NCBI GenBank assembly: GCA_014058105.1
Contig: JACGCM010002659.1
Location: 3,890,465 to 3,954,464 of the forward strand
Direction of reading: 5' to 3'
Source of the DNA: Kingdonia uniflora
Lineage: Eukaryota > Streptophyta > Magnoliopsida > Ranunculales > Circaeasteraceae
Length of the DNA: 64,000 nucleotides
Shown: positions 47,147 to 59,699 of the stretch, in pieces
How positions within the stretch are numbered: the first letter of the stretch is position 1
How the letters are laid out: every line of letters starts with the position of its first letter
Position numbers and translations under genes: made by a program
Notes under the pieces: generated by a model
Told to the model about the DNA's origin: nothing
What the model saw: only the letters and a program-made list of their open reading frames with translations
Databases searched by the model: none

Positions 47147-48250
47147 AAAAATCAGAGTCTGCGTGGATTTCACTGACCTCAATAAACATACTCCAAAAGA
47201 TAGTTTTTCACTTCCTATCATCAATCATCTGCTCGATTCTATCGCAGGGCACAGACTCTTATCCATGATGGACGCCGCATCAGGGTACAACCAGATACCT
47301 CTATTAACCGAAGATCAAGAAAAAATGGTTTTCATTACATAACAAATTTTGTAGTGCTACAAAGTCATATCTTTCGGACTCAAGAACGCAGGAGCCACTA
47401 ACCAAAGATTGATGACGCAGATGTTCAAAGACCATCTCGGGAAAATGATGGAAGTTTTCATTAATGATATGTTATGTAAAAGTCTCAAGAAGGAAAACCA
47501 TCTCGCAGATTTACGCACAGTCTTCGAAATTCTTCGGTCTTACAGAATGAGACTCAATTATGATAAGTACCAGTTCGGAGTCCAATAAGGCAAATTCTTG
47601 AGCTATTTGATAAGCAAGCAAGGTATATAAGCTGACCCAGATCGTATTTGTATACTGTTATCTATGCCTTCTCCAAGGATGAAGAAAGACGCATAAATGC
47701 TAGATAGCAAGATAACGGTAATCAATCATTTTATCTCCAAATCTACAGATTAATGTCAATGGTTATTCGACCTACTGCGTGAAGGGACAAAGAAAAAGAA
47801 ACCTAAAAAAGATCCTGAGATCGAGTGGACTATAGAATGTGAAGTAGCTTTTCTAGAACTCAAGCGTTATTTGGGAAAGCCACCAGTAATGAATACACCC
47901 AAGGAAGGAGAAAAACTCACCATATATCTTTTTAATATTGATGAATCATTGAGTTCAGTCCTAATTCGACTCGATGAGAAGACAGAGAAACCTGTCTACT
48001 TCATCAATAAAACTCTTACTCCAGTAGAATCACGGTATACTAAGATTGAGAAAGTACTGTTAATCTCGTTTACACATTACAAAAGTTAAAATAGTATTTC
48101 CAAGCTGACAAATTATCCTTTGCGCGAAATCTTGTCCAAACGAGAAAAATCCAGACAAGTCCAGCAATGGTCAGTAACTCTTGGTGAGCACGATATACGT
48201 TTTAAACCACGACATTTTGAAATAGGGTAAGCAGTGGCAGATTTCCTTGC
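47146..48250 (+). pseudogene. Element B reverse transcriptase (5'-truncated) and RNase H
   Basis: Opens in mid-domain at KIRVCVDFTDLNKHTPKDSF, then HRLLSMMDAASGYNQIPL. The catalytic box reads FINDML (about 47455-47475) in place of YIDDML. RNase H at 47930-48060: SSVLIRLDEKTEKPVYFINKTL. Stops at 47341, near 47587, at 47694 and near 48088. The missing front was lost with the right end of element C. Confidence 0.78.
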
Positions 48251-48299
48251 AGACTTTCCAGTAGATGATCCTGACTGGGAAGAAGATAGTATCGACATC

Positions 48300-48780
48300 A
48301 ATGAAGAACAATTTGAGGAAAAGTCAGATTGGATATCCAAGAATGGTTGACGCTTTCTAACTGCCGGTCCTGCCGGACATGCGGGGTCAGGCATCGACAT
48401 CGTCCTTATTATTCCTTCCAATGATAGAATTGAAAAGTAATCAAGCTCAATTTCGAAGCTACCAACAATGAGACCAAATATGAGGCATTAATTCCTGGTT
48501 TAGATATGGCTCTCGAGATTGGGGTTCTCAAGTTATCTGTATACACAGACTCTTTACTCGTAGTGAACCATTATACATACAAGTTTAAGAATAATGGAAA
48601 AATGATTGATTACGCCGCCGCAGTAGCCGATAGAATGAGAAGATTCAACAAAGCTACCATCTAACATTTACCTCGTAGAGAGAAGAAACATTCTGATTCC
48701 CTTGCCTATCTGGCGGGAGTCCTCATAACAGAAGCTCGATATTTAAAGATCAAAGTAATATCTACCCCCAACATTAACAT
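48300..48780 (+). pseudogene. Element B second RNase H domain
   Basis: After the FPVDDPDWEED linker: RFLTAGPAGHAGSGIDIVLI near 48350-48415, then a frame change at about 48440 into ATNNETKYEALI and YTDSLLVVNHY, ending LPRREKKHSDSLAYLAG near 48670-48720. The first acidic residue is replaced (LTAG for LTDG). Confidence 0.62.
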
Positions 48781-48816
48781 CATTAGTTCAAATTTTGTTA
48801 ATACTGGGGTCGGTAA

Positions 48817-49896
48817 TAGGGCTGTACATAAAACTCGCCAACCCGCCAACCTGACCTGACCCGGACCGATCTGAACCACCTGGTTCGGTCCGGGTTTGAT
48901 CATAATCCAGGTCGGTTTCAATTTAATAAATTACAACCCGATTATTATTAGTTCGGTTTGGATTACTAGGTTCGGTAACCGGGTTGGACCCGAACTGACC
49001 TGTGTTTTATATATTTAACTCTAAAAACCCTAACAGCCAACCTCCCCCTCTATCCACATCAACTATTCACCTCTCTCTCTAAAAAACTTAAGCAACCGGC
49101 CTCCTTCCTCTCTCCTGCCAACACATCTTTAAAGTATTTATTCTTAACTCTAAAAACCCTAGCAACCGACCTCCTCCTTCTCTCCACATCAACTACTCAT
49201 CTCTCTATCTCTAAAAAGCCTAAGCAACCGACCTCCTTCCTCTTTCCCGCCAACACATCTTTGAAGCATTTATTCTTTATCAATGGCGCAAGAGGTTAGA
49301 TATGTTGCTTCAGGGTTGTAGATTAAGTGTCAAAAAACCAAAATCCATTATAAATTTATTCATGTATATGTGGACAAAATTAAACATTAAAGAGGGAGTG
49401 CTTCTTTTCTTTTATCATAATGTACAAAGTTCTGAGGATGTACTAGAAATAAGCTAGAGAGAAATTGGGGAGGATAAGGTTATCTCTCTCTTTTATTCTC
49501 TTCTTGTACCTCAAAGATATTAATTTGTACTTTTGTTTCTACCCATTGAGAATATTAGGAAATTTTATCTATTTTATTCTTAAGCTTTGGCAAATCTTTA
49601 CACTTCGGTTTCTCTTTATTTGATAACCCTGTTTAAGGTAGTGGTTGTTACTGACAGATTATTTGTGATTGGAATGGCTAAATTTGAAGAGGAGATAATC
49701 AAAAGTTTATGTGCAAATGTCTTGGTACAATCCCAATCTACAAACCCGACCCGACCCGACAGTTTTGGTTCGGTTCTGATCCGGGTTGTAGAGCATGTTG
49801 GTTCGGGTTCGAGTTTAAAAATTAAAGACCCGGTATTTTTGAGTTGGGTCAGAGCCAGGCCTAAACCCGGGCCGACCCGACCCGTGTACGACCCTA
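48817..49896. mobile_element. hAT-type non-autonomous element with 8-bp TSD
   Basis: 1080 bp. Termini TAGGGCTGTACA and, on the other strand, TAGGGTCGTACA (10 of 12 matching). Perfect 8-bp target duplication GTCGGTAA at 48809-48816 and 49897-49904, the size made by hAT transposases. Subterminal regions are crowded with GGTTCGG/CCGACC-type motifs, as in hAT elements. No transposase. It interrupts element B between the second RNase H and the integrase. Confidence 0.85.
49015..49273. repeat. 129-bp tandem duplication inside the hAT-type element
   Basis: TTAACTCTAAAAACCCTA recurs at 49015 and 49144. Both copies continue through CCACATCAACTA, CACCTCTC/CATCTCTC, CTAAGCAACCGRCCTCCTTCCTC and CCAACACATCTTT to TATTTATTC. 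The second copy is followed by a short leader-like ATG reading (MAQEVRYVASG, about 49283). Confidence 0.82.
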
Positions 49897-49904
49897 GTCG
49901 GTAA

Positions 49905-50915
49905 AGAGGATGAGGGCAATTAGAGACGATCTTTTCTCACATATATAAGGCCCAAAATCAAGTTTGATGGCAAACTCCCCAAAGATCTTACTGCAAGAAG
50001 ACGTGTGCTTGATAATGCTAAGAGATACGTCATTGCTGATAACTTCCTTTATAAAAAGTTAGCAACAGGACCCTATCTTCAATGTTTATCTGATAGAGAG
50101 GCTCAAGACTTCTTGAACGAACTTCATGAAGGTACTTATGGATCCTATGCACCAGGACGATCTTTAGCAAACTGAGCTCTTACTCAAGGAGTATTTTGGC
50201 CTAATATGAAAGCTCAGGCCATCGAATATGCGAGCAAGTGTGATGCTTGCCAACGACATGGACCCCAAATTCTAGCTCCAGCTTTGGAACTGCATTCGAG
50301 TAAGGTTGTCTAGCCATTCAGAAGATGGGCTCTCAAATCCATATTACCCACAAAGAAATGGTCAGGCCGAAATCACCAATCAAACTATCGTCGACGTAAT
50401 CAAAAAGTGCTTGACAAAGAAGAAGGGTAATTGGGTACAAGATTTACCATATGTGTTATGGGAATACTGAACAACGCCTCGAGTATCGACTGGATGCACG
50501 CTGCTCCTGTTGGCGTACGGTACTGAAGCAATCATCCCTACTCAATATCATCACCCATTGTGTGACCATACCATGGCAGACGAAGAAAACGAATTCCAGT
50601 TGGCATTTAACATTAATTGGATCGAAGAAATGAGAGATAGAACAATCATGAACTTGGGAAGATACTATCAGGCTTTAGCCAGATCTTATAATAAACGAGT
50701 TTGTCATAGAGAGTTTGAAATTAAAGATCCTGTCCTCCAAGAGGTACCAAAGTATAGAAAGGAAGTCAATACTGGAAAGTTCGCAGGAAATTGGGAAGGT
50801 CCTTTTATCATTGTTTGCAAAAGTGGACTTGGTTCTTACGATATCGCCACAAAACATGGGAATTGAGTGCCTAATCCCTGGAATACAAGAAGATTGAAGT
50901 TATATCGAAAATAAT
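49905..50915 (+). pseudogene. Element B integrase with catalytic-core deletion
   Basis: Zinc-binding region: FLNELHEGTYGSYAPGRSLAN .. SKCDACQRHGP (about 50110-50265). Then FRRWAL near 50320 joins directly to SNPYYPQRNGQAEITN (about 50335-50380). The stretch that in element A carries VATDYFTKW and IRIDNGPQF is absent, so both catalytic aspartates are gone. The C-terminal part 50510-50866 (YGTEAIIPTQYHHPL .. FEIKDPVLQEVPKYRK) is open. It ends with PWNTRRLKLYRK near 50910. Confidence 0.78.
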
Positions 50916-51202
50916 AATCTATCACAGTATACTTTTCTAATAAATCTATCATCTTGAACGTCGGTCTTACATCAATGAGATACTTATGTTTGATCGCCCT
51001 ACATCAGAGTACTTTATACTATTTTATACAATACTCTATCTAACATTCCTTGTACGTCAGTCTTACAACAATGAAATATTTGTGTTTGGTTGCCCTATAT
51101 TATAGTACTTTTTTAATATATCTTACAAGTACTTCTATATACAGATTACATTTCTAAAACATCACAGATTACCTGTGGGTTTGCCCCATTCTGCTAAATT
51201 AC

Positions 51203-51555
51203 AAATCGTTTGTTGCTTCAGCCAAATTAATCTTCTATTATATTATAGATCGCTTGGTTCTTTAGCCAAACTGATCTTCTATTACATTACAGATCGTTTG
51301 TTGCTTCAGCCGAACTGATTTTTTATTACATTACAGATCATTTGTTGCTTCAGCTAAATCGATCTTCTATTATATTACAAATCATTTGTTGCTTCAGCCA
51401 AACTGATCTTCTATTACATTACAGATCATTTGTTACTTCAGCTGCATTGATCTTTTATTATATTACAGATCGTTTTGTTACCTCAGCCAATTTGATCTTC
51501 TATTACACAACTAGTCGTTTGTTGCTTCAGCCAAACCAACCCTCTATTATACAAC
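51203..51555 (+). repeat. 44-bp tandem repeat, eight copies, downstream of element B pol
   Basis: Units begin at about 51203, 51247, 51291 and every 44 bp after, on the pattern AGATCGTTTGTTGCTTCAGCC..CTGATCTTCTATTACATTAC. The last copies drift (a 45-bp unit near the end). The plus-strand ORF 51342-51566 is an artefact of the repeat. Confidence 0.88.
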
Positions 51556-54500
51556 AGGACGACTAGTAGCTCTATAAAGCGACTACCAGATTTTTATGCC
51601 ACAATTAGTTCATCAAAAGGTAAGTGCAAATATATACATATCACCAATGCTATTATCAGTCCAACTTTACTATACTTTTTCTACCATAATTTTATTGGTA
51701 TAGTAACCATAATTCTTTCTTCCAGTAATCACGTCTCATCAATCACTCGAGCTATCATGCAACACATTGCCACACAAACTTTCCCCACGAAGTCTTAGAC
51801 CCATCAACTCTGGAATCCTCCCCATAATAATTTGTTTTCCTTCTTTAACCTTACTCTTCGTAAGAGCGCCAATTCTTGACATCATGCAATCCAGGTACTT
51901 AGATCATACCAACCGCATATCACACTGCACACCATTGGCAACCAGGCTGTCATATACAGTTTTGATCTCCACTTTTAGTCACTTAAACTCGGACACAAAG
52001 AAGGAGAACACTGCCATCATCTCTCTCTCATGCACATCACTTGCCTCACATTTCACCTTATCAGGAAGAACAAACTTTGCAAGTTTTCCTTTAGCCTCCT
52101 TCGGTATAGCTTCCATACTTTTGCAGTATTCTTCCATCGCTCATTTTTCATTCAACGTCACATCATTACGAGTTTCCATCACTGTCATGAATTCATCCAT
52201 ATGGGTAACCAGAGCCATCGATCCCTCCCTTTCAGACTAGTTCTGACTTCTCTCTACAGCATATTCATCAAGTTTTATTTCGACTTTAAAAAGATCAGGC
52301 TCCAACTTGGTCTTTGCGCTGCGCAGTTCCCCATTCTCCACTTTATACTCCAAAATGTTTAAATTTAGCGTTTGAATTAAATCCTCTAGAGTCCCTATTT
52401 TGAGCCACTGCCATTTTATTAATTCATTATGTTCACTATGAGACTCTTTCACCTCTTTTAAACTCATATTAGTAGTATACCACAATCCTTCATATGTACG
52501 AGCACGCCAATCTGGCTCCCTCACAGTAGCTCGCACATCAGTTATTTATGCCTCAAGCATATTTATCTGATATTGTAAATCTTTAACATTATCTTCTTCT
52601 TTCTTCAACACTGCCAACAACACTGTTACTTTAAGTCGCATCGGTGCCGACTCTACCTCCTATTGGATTCTTCATTCTTAAATGTCCAACTCTTTTTTTT
52701 CTTATAACTTCTTTCAATCCCTCCATTTTTCTCAGCTCAATGGCTAGTTCAGCCTCTTTATCTTCTAGTTGCTCGATCAAACGAGCAACTGCACTTCGTT
52801 CTTCCATTACTATCACCTCCATTTTTTTATGTTAAATCAGTAATACTTGTCAGTGTCTCTTGCTGGCGACTGAGATCAGTGTTCAGTTTTTCATTTAAGG
52901 CACGCAATACTTTACATTGCCCTTAAACCCCTACAAGCTCACCCTACAGCAACAATCAACATTCACATACCTATTAATTCCTGTATTCAAACAGATTACA
53001 TGTCATAGTGAACAAGTTTAGTCAAGAACAATATTTGAGTAATATCAATAAATTGCTCTATCTATATGATCATCACAGAGAATAGATTTTATTTACCATC
53101 AAAACAATTTACACAGATCTAATGCATATGCAGGTTCATAAGAAACTGGGCTACTTTACCTTCGCTTCTTCGCATTACGAAACTACCCCTTGTATCTCGA
53201 ACTCTTTAATTTATTTACTTAAACTTCTAAAGGAGCTATAAAAGTCACCACCTCTTTTTGCCGTTGCTTTTGCCGTGACCGAGGTACCAGGCTCTCGACC
53301 TCATCCTCGTCCTCTTCTGATATATTTTCTCTCGATCTTGGAGTTGGTTTTTCAACAACCTTTTCCTCGTCATCTTATATGAACCCCATATTTTCAGCCT
53401 TGGTGTTCTCCACATCAAAATCCTTCCCACAATCCATTATGTATTTCCTAAATACGTTCTCTACCCTCGCCAGGTCCCCTCCGTAAAAATAAATCACACT
53501 TTCTATATGTTGCTCGTGCTCTGTTCAAGATGCGACTTTTGCTTGTGACAGATACAGATACTCCTTCAACTGCATGTGTGCCTTGTATAGACGCTTGTGC
53601 ATTTATTTTTTCAATGCATCTAACGCTCTCACATCACCTTCTACCTTCTTTCGAATAGATTTTTCTTTCGACAATAGAGTCGCTAAAAACATTTTTTGCT
53701 CCATATGGTGTGTCAATACATCTTGCAACTCCTTTATCTTACCCTCTAACTTCTGTTGCGCCTCTATTTACTCTTTCCTTATCTTGAAAAGCACAATCCT
53801 CATTACCCTCTGGTCTTATACATAGTCAAGAGCATCAGGTAAAGGTCCTATATCACCCCATATAACGGATACCCCAGCTCGAGCTAAACATTTTTTTGCC
53901 TCTACATTATGACAATTATGTGCTTCTTGAGCTAGAAACATAACTCGGGATGGGTCAGGTACTATACCTCTTTCCTTTAAAATTTATAGATAAGCTTCTT
54001 TTAATCCATGCTCACTATCTACTTCGGCCTTAAAATACAGTGCCAAAGTTGCCAAAAGCTTCTAATACTTGGCCTTATCACTCGGGTCACTCAAACAGGA
54101 AAAGACTTTTGATTTCCGTATTAAAGCCCCCCTTTCTTCTTCTTTTTTAAGAACTTCATCCCTTTCTATTTTTATCTTAGCATATCTACACTGAAGGTCA
54201 TATAGTTCTTTAAAATTTTTCTCCGAGTTAGACTTAAACTACCTTCTCTCATACTCAGTTTTATTTAATACCTGTTGAACACAAGCCACCAAATCCCTCG
54301 CTCTACTTAATGATCTCTCCAGGTCAGAAATAGTTTTTCTCAACTGCTCTACCTCTTACACAGATTAAAAATATCTTGTTATCATACAAACATTCAAGCA
54401 TAGCATATTAAAAAGCGTCTATCAAATATAACAATTTTGCGATCATACACAGTACAATCCCATCAAAGTAAAGCGAACAACATAGTTTGAAATAGAATAC

Positions 54501-57500
54501 CACAAATTTATTAAAGATTCTTGCCGATTTCTGCCTCAGATGGAGGATTCACTTTCTTATTAGCAGCTAAAACTGGTTCAGTTGGTGAAGCAGTTACATC
54601 GGCTGGATCAACAACATCTCCCACCACTTCGTCCTCTGCATCCGAAGCAAAAACTATCTTCTTATATTTACAAGTTCGGCCCAGCTCTACATTAGTAGCA
54701 GTTAACCCAAAACAGTAGTAAGATTGGATAAAACAGTTTTTTTCTTCCCGCAACTCAGTGTATGCTTGTGAGATAACCTCATCATGCTTAGACAACGCTG
54801 CATACCGCTCTTCAGTAACCTTTAAGCCTTCAACCCTCTTCTTTTTCTTTATCTCGAGCTCATCTTCGAGCTCCTTCATTCGAGCCCTTTGAGCATCTAG
54901 TATACGAGTAAGCTCTCCGAACTCCTCTTCCCAATAAACTTCGTCACCCCCTTCATTAACATCGAGAGTTGTCAATACAAACACACAAGTTCAGTACAAC
55001 ATATCATATTACAAATATGACACATAAAAGATTTTATTACATACCACAAGAGTCTACTCCTGAAACATGTCATCAAGCTGATGCGGATTATCCCCCGCCA
55101 TTGTATAATATTTTTGCTTCTGTTCTCTCATCTTGGTCGCAGCCTTGGCATTAGTACGATCACTTCCTTCGCCTTCATGCCGCTTCCTTTTAAGCAAACC
55201 CTTGTCCAAGTCTGAAGTAGTGACCTCACTCAGCACCTGCTCCTCCACTACATCTCCAGTAACAAATTTACCAGCCTCATTCTCTGGGACTACCCCCACA
55301 GTAGAAACATGAACTTTCGGCGCTGACTTTCTTAGCCTCCGAATCGATCGCTTCACATTCGTACTCTCCAGCTCAGGCGGAGGAATACTAGTGAAATCAC
55401 TTACATCCAGATAGATCTTCTTCTTTTTAACTATAACTCGATTCCCACGAGCTCGTTAAACTTTGGGCACTCTAGATTCTACTCCCTTATCCCTCTGGAT
55501 ACCTAACTCACCAAGTACTTACTTTAACTTGACCTGCTTAAGAGCTACACAGCCAAACAAGCTAGAATTATCAGGCTGAGATGTGGGATGGGACCTAACA
55601 AACAAGAAATAAAGCATGGTTAGCAGCTCAAAGATACGCTAATGGTTGGTCGAAGTTGACAAATGTTACTTGCTCGGATTATAGTACTTATGGTTAAGAG
55701 CAAGCACTGGTTCATCTGGAACCTGCATAAAGTTGCCCCTTACCAATTCAAGGTGGTCGTTCCATGGTCTACCCGCAGATTCGAAGTCAAAAATCTTTGG
55801 CCTAGAAGAATCACTATACTGGTAACCACTATTACGACCTTTGACAAACTTTAGTTTATATAATTTCAGCACGTCATCTACTTTGAACTGCTTGGCAGTC
55901 CCTTCCCTTTTCCACTTCTCATTCAGTGCCTCGCACACCCTCATCATTTCATATACATTCCTATTTAGTTGGGCAAGGCAGCACTGCAATACATTCATAA
56001 TCCCTTTCTGAAAGAAGTTCAGAGGAATTCTAAGGCAATAAATGACCTAATTTAGATAACATAAAAACCTATCATTCGGACCTACCATCCCCGCACCATT
56101 ATAGTACAAAATATTTACATCTGCATCAATACCCTTCTTTATTTTATACTTATCCAAGCAAGGAACTTGGTAATATACAACTTCCTCACCTTTCCCTGGC
56201 ACATAGGCCCTAAACTACTGGCGTCGGTCCATCATATAATTTCCCCACTCTCCTTATAATTTTTTTTATGTTTTAGAAATTCCTTCCCTACATCTACTCC
56301 CTCAAGTTATATGAAAAACAATTTATCTTTCACCTTTTTATCCTTTTCCTCCGCAACTTTCTCTACTTTACTGGGTTCCCCAGCCGCTAAACCTACAATA
56401 ACTTCTATCTTATCTACAGTCTCTTCCATTCCACTACAATTGTCCTCCCTCCCCGACGATGATGTTTCCTCTGAACTTGATGATTCTATAAATTTACTCA
56501 TAGGATTTATGGGGTTCGAACGCATACTGGACCTACAGATACATACAATCTTCCATTATTTTCTCTAAATCCATGATTAAACATCTACACAGATACATAC
56601 AATACTATACACACAACAGAAACTACCCCACCCATACTTTTTACCCAACCAAAGTATTAATTTTTAAACTTTCCAAAACAACAGAAAATCATTTTCAAAT
56701 TTCCCTCTTCTTCTCCAAAAAAGTATTTTTCTCTTTTTATAGTTTATTCCCATACCCAAAGCTTGTGTAAAATTGAACAATACAGGCAATTACTCAGTTT
56801 TTAAACCCCTACATTTTCAACCTTTGATATCCTAAAATTACTCTTATACAAAAGTAATGAACATCCAAAATTAGATACAGAATTCAAGATACACAATCAA
56901 AATAGAAGAACAAATCACTAACCTGTACAATCTTTTGCTTTACCCGAATGTTTTATAGAGATTGACCACTCCTGTCATTTCTCCAACAATTTTCTATTTC
57001 CAGATGAAACCTTCCCTACCAAATCACACTCATAACTCAAACGTCTTTTATCTATGAAGATATGGGTTAGACCACTTTTTTCTTTCTCTATAACTGTAGA
57101 TATTTTATGAGGGAGAGAGATACGAGTTTTTATACTTTCTCTCAGTTTACGAAATGACAGCTCCTTCAGACACGTGTCAGTCACCCCTACTGTCTCTACA
57201 TACATATCATTTCATCTCACATCATCATCATGACTTCTGTGATATCGTTTACTATCATCACGTCTGTCTCTATTTTATGCCATTAAAAAATTATACTCCT
57301 CTTTTCCAAAATAGTATACACGGACAATCACCTTACTTTTATACTATCCAAGATCGTACGACATTCCTAAAATAACTCAGTATTCAAATTCAAAATTATC
57401 TACATAGTTGTTAAAATTAGACGGCTGCAATCCACAATATCTACCACATAAGCAGTTAAAAAACACCTTGTCCTTATTTATTTTAGTTCGCAGATTCAAT

Positions 57501-57644
57501 CTACCTCATTCTACATTTAACAGATTACAAAAACAAAATACTGCAAACAGATTACTTATTTATTTCAAACTCTCAAAGATTGGGTTTACAGTCACATATA
57601 GTTATATTTAAAGTAGCATGGATGATTCACCACACCTCATGGTA

Positions 57645-57941
57645 TTATCTCCCCTCCTGCTGCTTTTTTATCTTCTTCAGCAAGCTTGTCCCTTGCAATC
57701 TCTTGGACAACTTCTTCTCACAATGTTGCATCCAATAGCAACTCCTAGAACACGTCACAAAAAAAAGGTCATACTCTGCACGCCTGCCATCATCATCTAA
57801 GCCACCCAACTTCAACGACCATTCCGTTAATACGGCATCGTATGGTAATTGATGAAAGTATCGTTCATAAAGTTCAGCGACCTTGATATAGAACCTACCT
57901 TCCGCTGCATGACGAGCACGCTGAGAACGCGTCCTCACCAT
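57645..57941 (-). pseudogene. Antisense N-terminal module 2 in element B
   Basis: 98 codons: MVRTRSQRARHAAEG, FYIKVAELYERYF, then a C-terminal basic run. Its start resembles the module at 59258-59347 (MVTTRQQSREARIRV, KVKEFYVRYF), with the pattern MVxTRxQ .. KVxExYxRYF in both. Which of the two is the real first exon of the antisense gene is unclear. Confidence 0.45.
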
Positions 57942-59257
57942 AGTTAATTAATACCTCCGCAACAAATTGTCCCTATAGAAGATATATGGCACAACAAGCA
58001 CAAATCACTGCTTTATATATACCAGAATGAAGATCTTAAAAAATCACAATTTCGTCCTACATAAATTTTACGGAAGGATATATTTTACAAGAACAAATTT
58101 TCAGAAACAAGAATATCAACAGAAGACAGAATATTGTGACGGATCATACTTTCCATTTTATGAAATATCCACTCGAATTTTATTCGCAGAGATATGGAGA
58201 TCCAACATCCAATCAAATACTTCTAGCAGTAGCACCTACAGGCAGATATCATGTACTTCCTTAAAATAAGACATTTTTTAGTCAATTCGAATCAATAGGT
58301 TGTAAACATACACATACCCTTACAACCACCCAATCATCTAAAACCAATTGTCTACTTACTTTCACCAAATGACATCTTTACATTTTTGGACTCTTCTATT
58401 TTTAACTTTAAATTCTACTACCTTTACTGATATACATACTAAGATCCTGACAATTCGATTTGTTCCAAAATATTCCATCACAACTTACCGTTTTATCACA
58501 CCTATATATTTCCGGACCTCTATTCCTACTCCCATTTTGCTTATATGCAGTTCGATTCTTATTTCTAAAAAAAAATCCAACACAACCAGTTCGCACAGAA
58601 ACTATACATATAAACTGGGCAATTCGAGCGACACAGCAAAAAGATGACAGTACGAAGACATTTCATTTGTTTGAATATTTCTTACATCTCAAAAATTATA
58701 AAACTACTTTATAGATAACAAGTGTTCTAGACAGTTCCACAATTACTTTACAAACTACATTAAGTCACAATTCGAAACATTCTCAGCAGCTACCGAGGAA
58801 GAAGATGCAAAATTGAAGCAGACTTCCAACTCTGATCCCTGTATGAATGGGCCTAGGAAATCCAAGAACTGGACATCACCGAAGGAGTTACGGTACTGGC
58901 AGAAGGATCTTCTTCATGGCCAAAATCTATTGTCCTTGGAAGATAATCCTCCTCCACCACCGTCTTTTCCACCATAACCCCCACCACCCCGTATGACAGA
59001 GAGGAAAGGAGGGTCCTATTTCTTAGACAGAACCCACTCGCCACCAGGGTAACGATGAGACTCCCTCAGATGAACGCTTACCACTTCAACTTCAGCTGTA
59101 ACAATTTCTTCCGTCAGCAGCCGAACCCATTTCAGCACTCCTCCGATGTCAACCGATAATAGAAATGGACCATTTGGAAATTGTCATCCTCCGCCTCCAA
59201 CACACCTCATATGTCATCCCATGAAGGTAGGAGACACTGAAATTGGTGTTGGTAGGC

Positions 59258-59347
59258 TCAAGGGTTGACTCCAAAGTATCTGACATAAAATTCTTTTACC
59301 TTCACTCGAATCCTAGCCTCTCGAGATTGTTGCCTCGTAGTTACCAT
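59258..59347 (-). pseudogene. Antisense N-terminal module 1 in element B
   Basis: 29 codons from an ATG at 59347: MVTTRQQSREAR, then KVKEFYVRYFGVNP, then a stop. A longer ORF upstream of this ATG in the same frame is T/C-rich and looks non-coding, so I set the start here by similarity to the module at 57941. Confidence 0.42.
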
Positions 59348-59685
59348 ATTCTTAACACAATAAAGTTTCCAAGTTATAACCAGAAAGTTAACGAAAGAAA
59401 TATACAGAAGAAAAGTTTTGAAGCAATACTTAGGTTCATCACAACTATAAATTAGAGTGATCTTTATACTACAATTAACATTGAAGACAACTATCCAAAT
59501 TCCCAACGTCAGGAGGAATTCCCATGCAGCCTGATTGACTAGAACTATTGGTTCTAGAAACCTAAAAGCCGCAAACAGATATTAATGAATGCGTATGGAA
59601 ATGATTCCCAGGTATAAATTACAGTATTAATGAAGCTTCTTAAACAAACACCACTCGTCCATAATGTTTCTCGTACTATTGGCTG

Positions 59686-59699
59686 GGAGGGGCAGTAGT
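59686..59699 (+). other. Polypurine tract of element B
   Basis: GGGAGGGGCAGTAG-type purine-rich run directly before the 3' LTR start (TGTAGTGG at 59700). It primes plus-strand synthesis in LTR retrotransposons. Confidence 0.65.

Larger units (their letters stand above)
51600..59510 (-). pseudogene. Antisense coding region of element B, about 8 kb, fragmented
   Basis: Minus-strand pieces from N- to C-terminus: 59258-59347 (MVTTRQQSREAR.. KEFYVRYF), 58853-59044, 57645-57941 (MVRTRSQRARHA.. VAELYERYF), 56307-56525 (serine/acidic), 55666-55998 (VDDVLKLYKLKFVKGRNSGY.., typical of Tat antisense ORFs), 55054-55356 (basic, GLLKRKRHEGEG), 54511-54984 (coiled coil then acidic), about 53830-54000 (KEAYL..ERGIVPDPSRV, ARAGVSVIWG), then coiled-coil pieces 53245-53430, 52631-52822, 52237-52536. 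Order and content match element A's antisense ORF (16041-18211), which holds only the second half. Some gaps between pieces have splice-like borders. No complete frame exists here. Confidence 0.55.

Noticed and set aside
51342..51566. 74-codon plus-strand ORF
   Set aside because: Product of the 44-bp repeat; periodic peptide without a family match.
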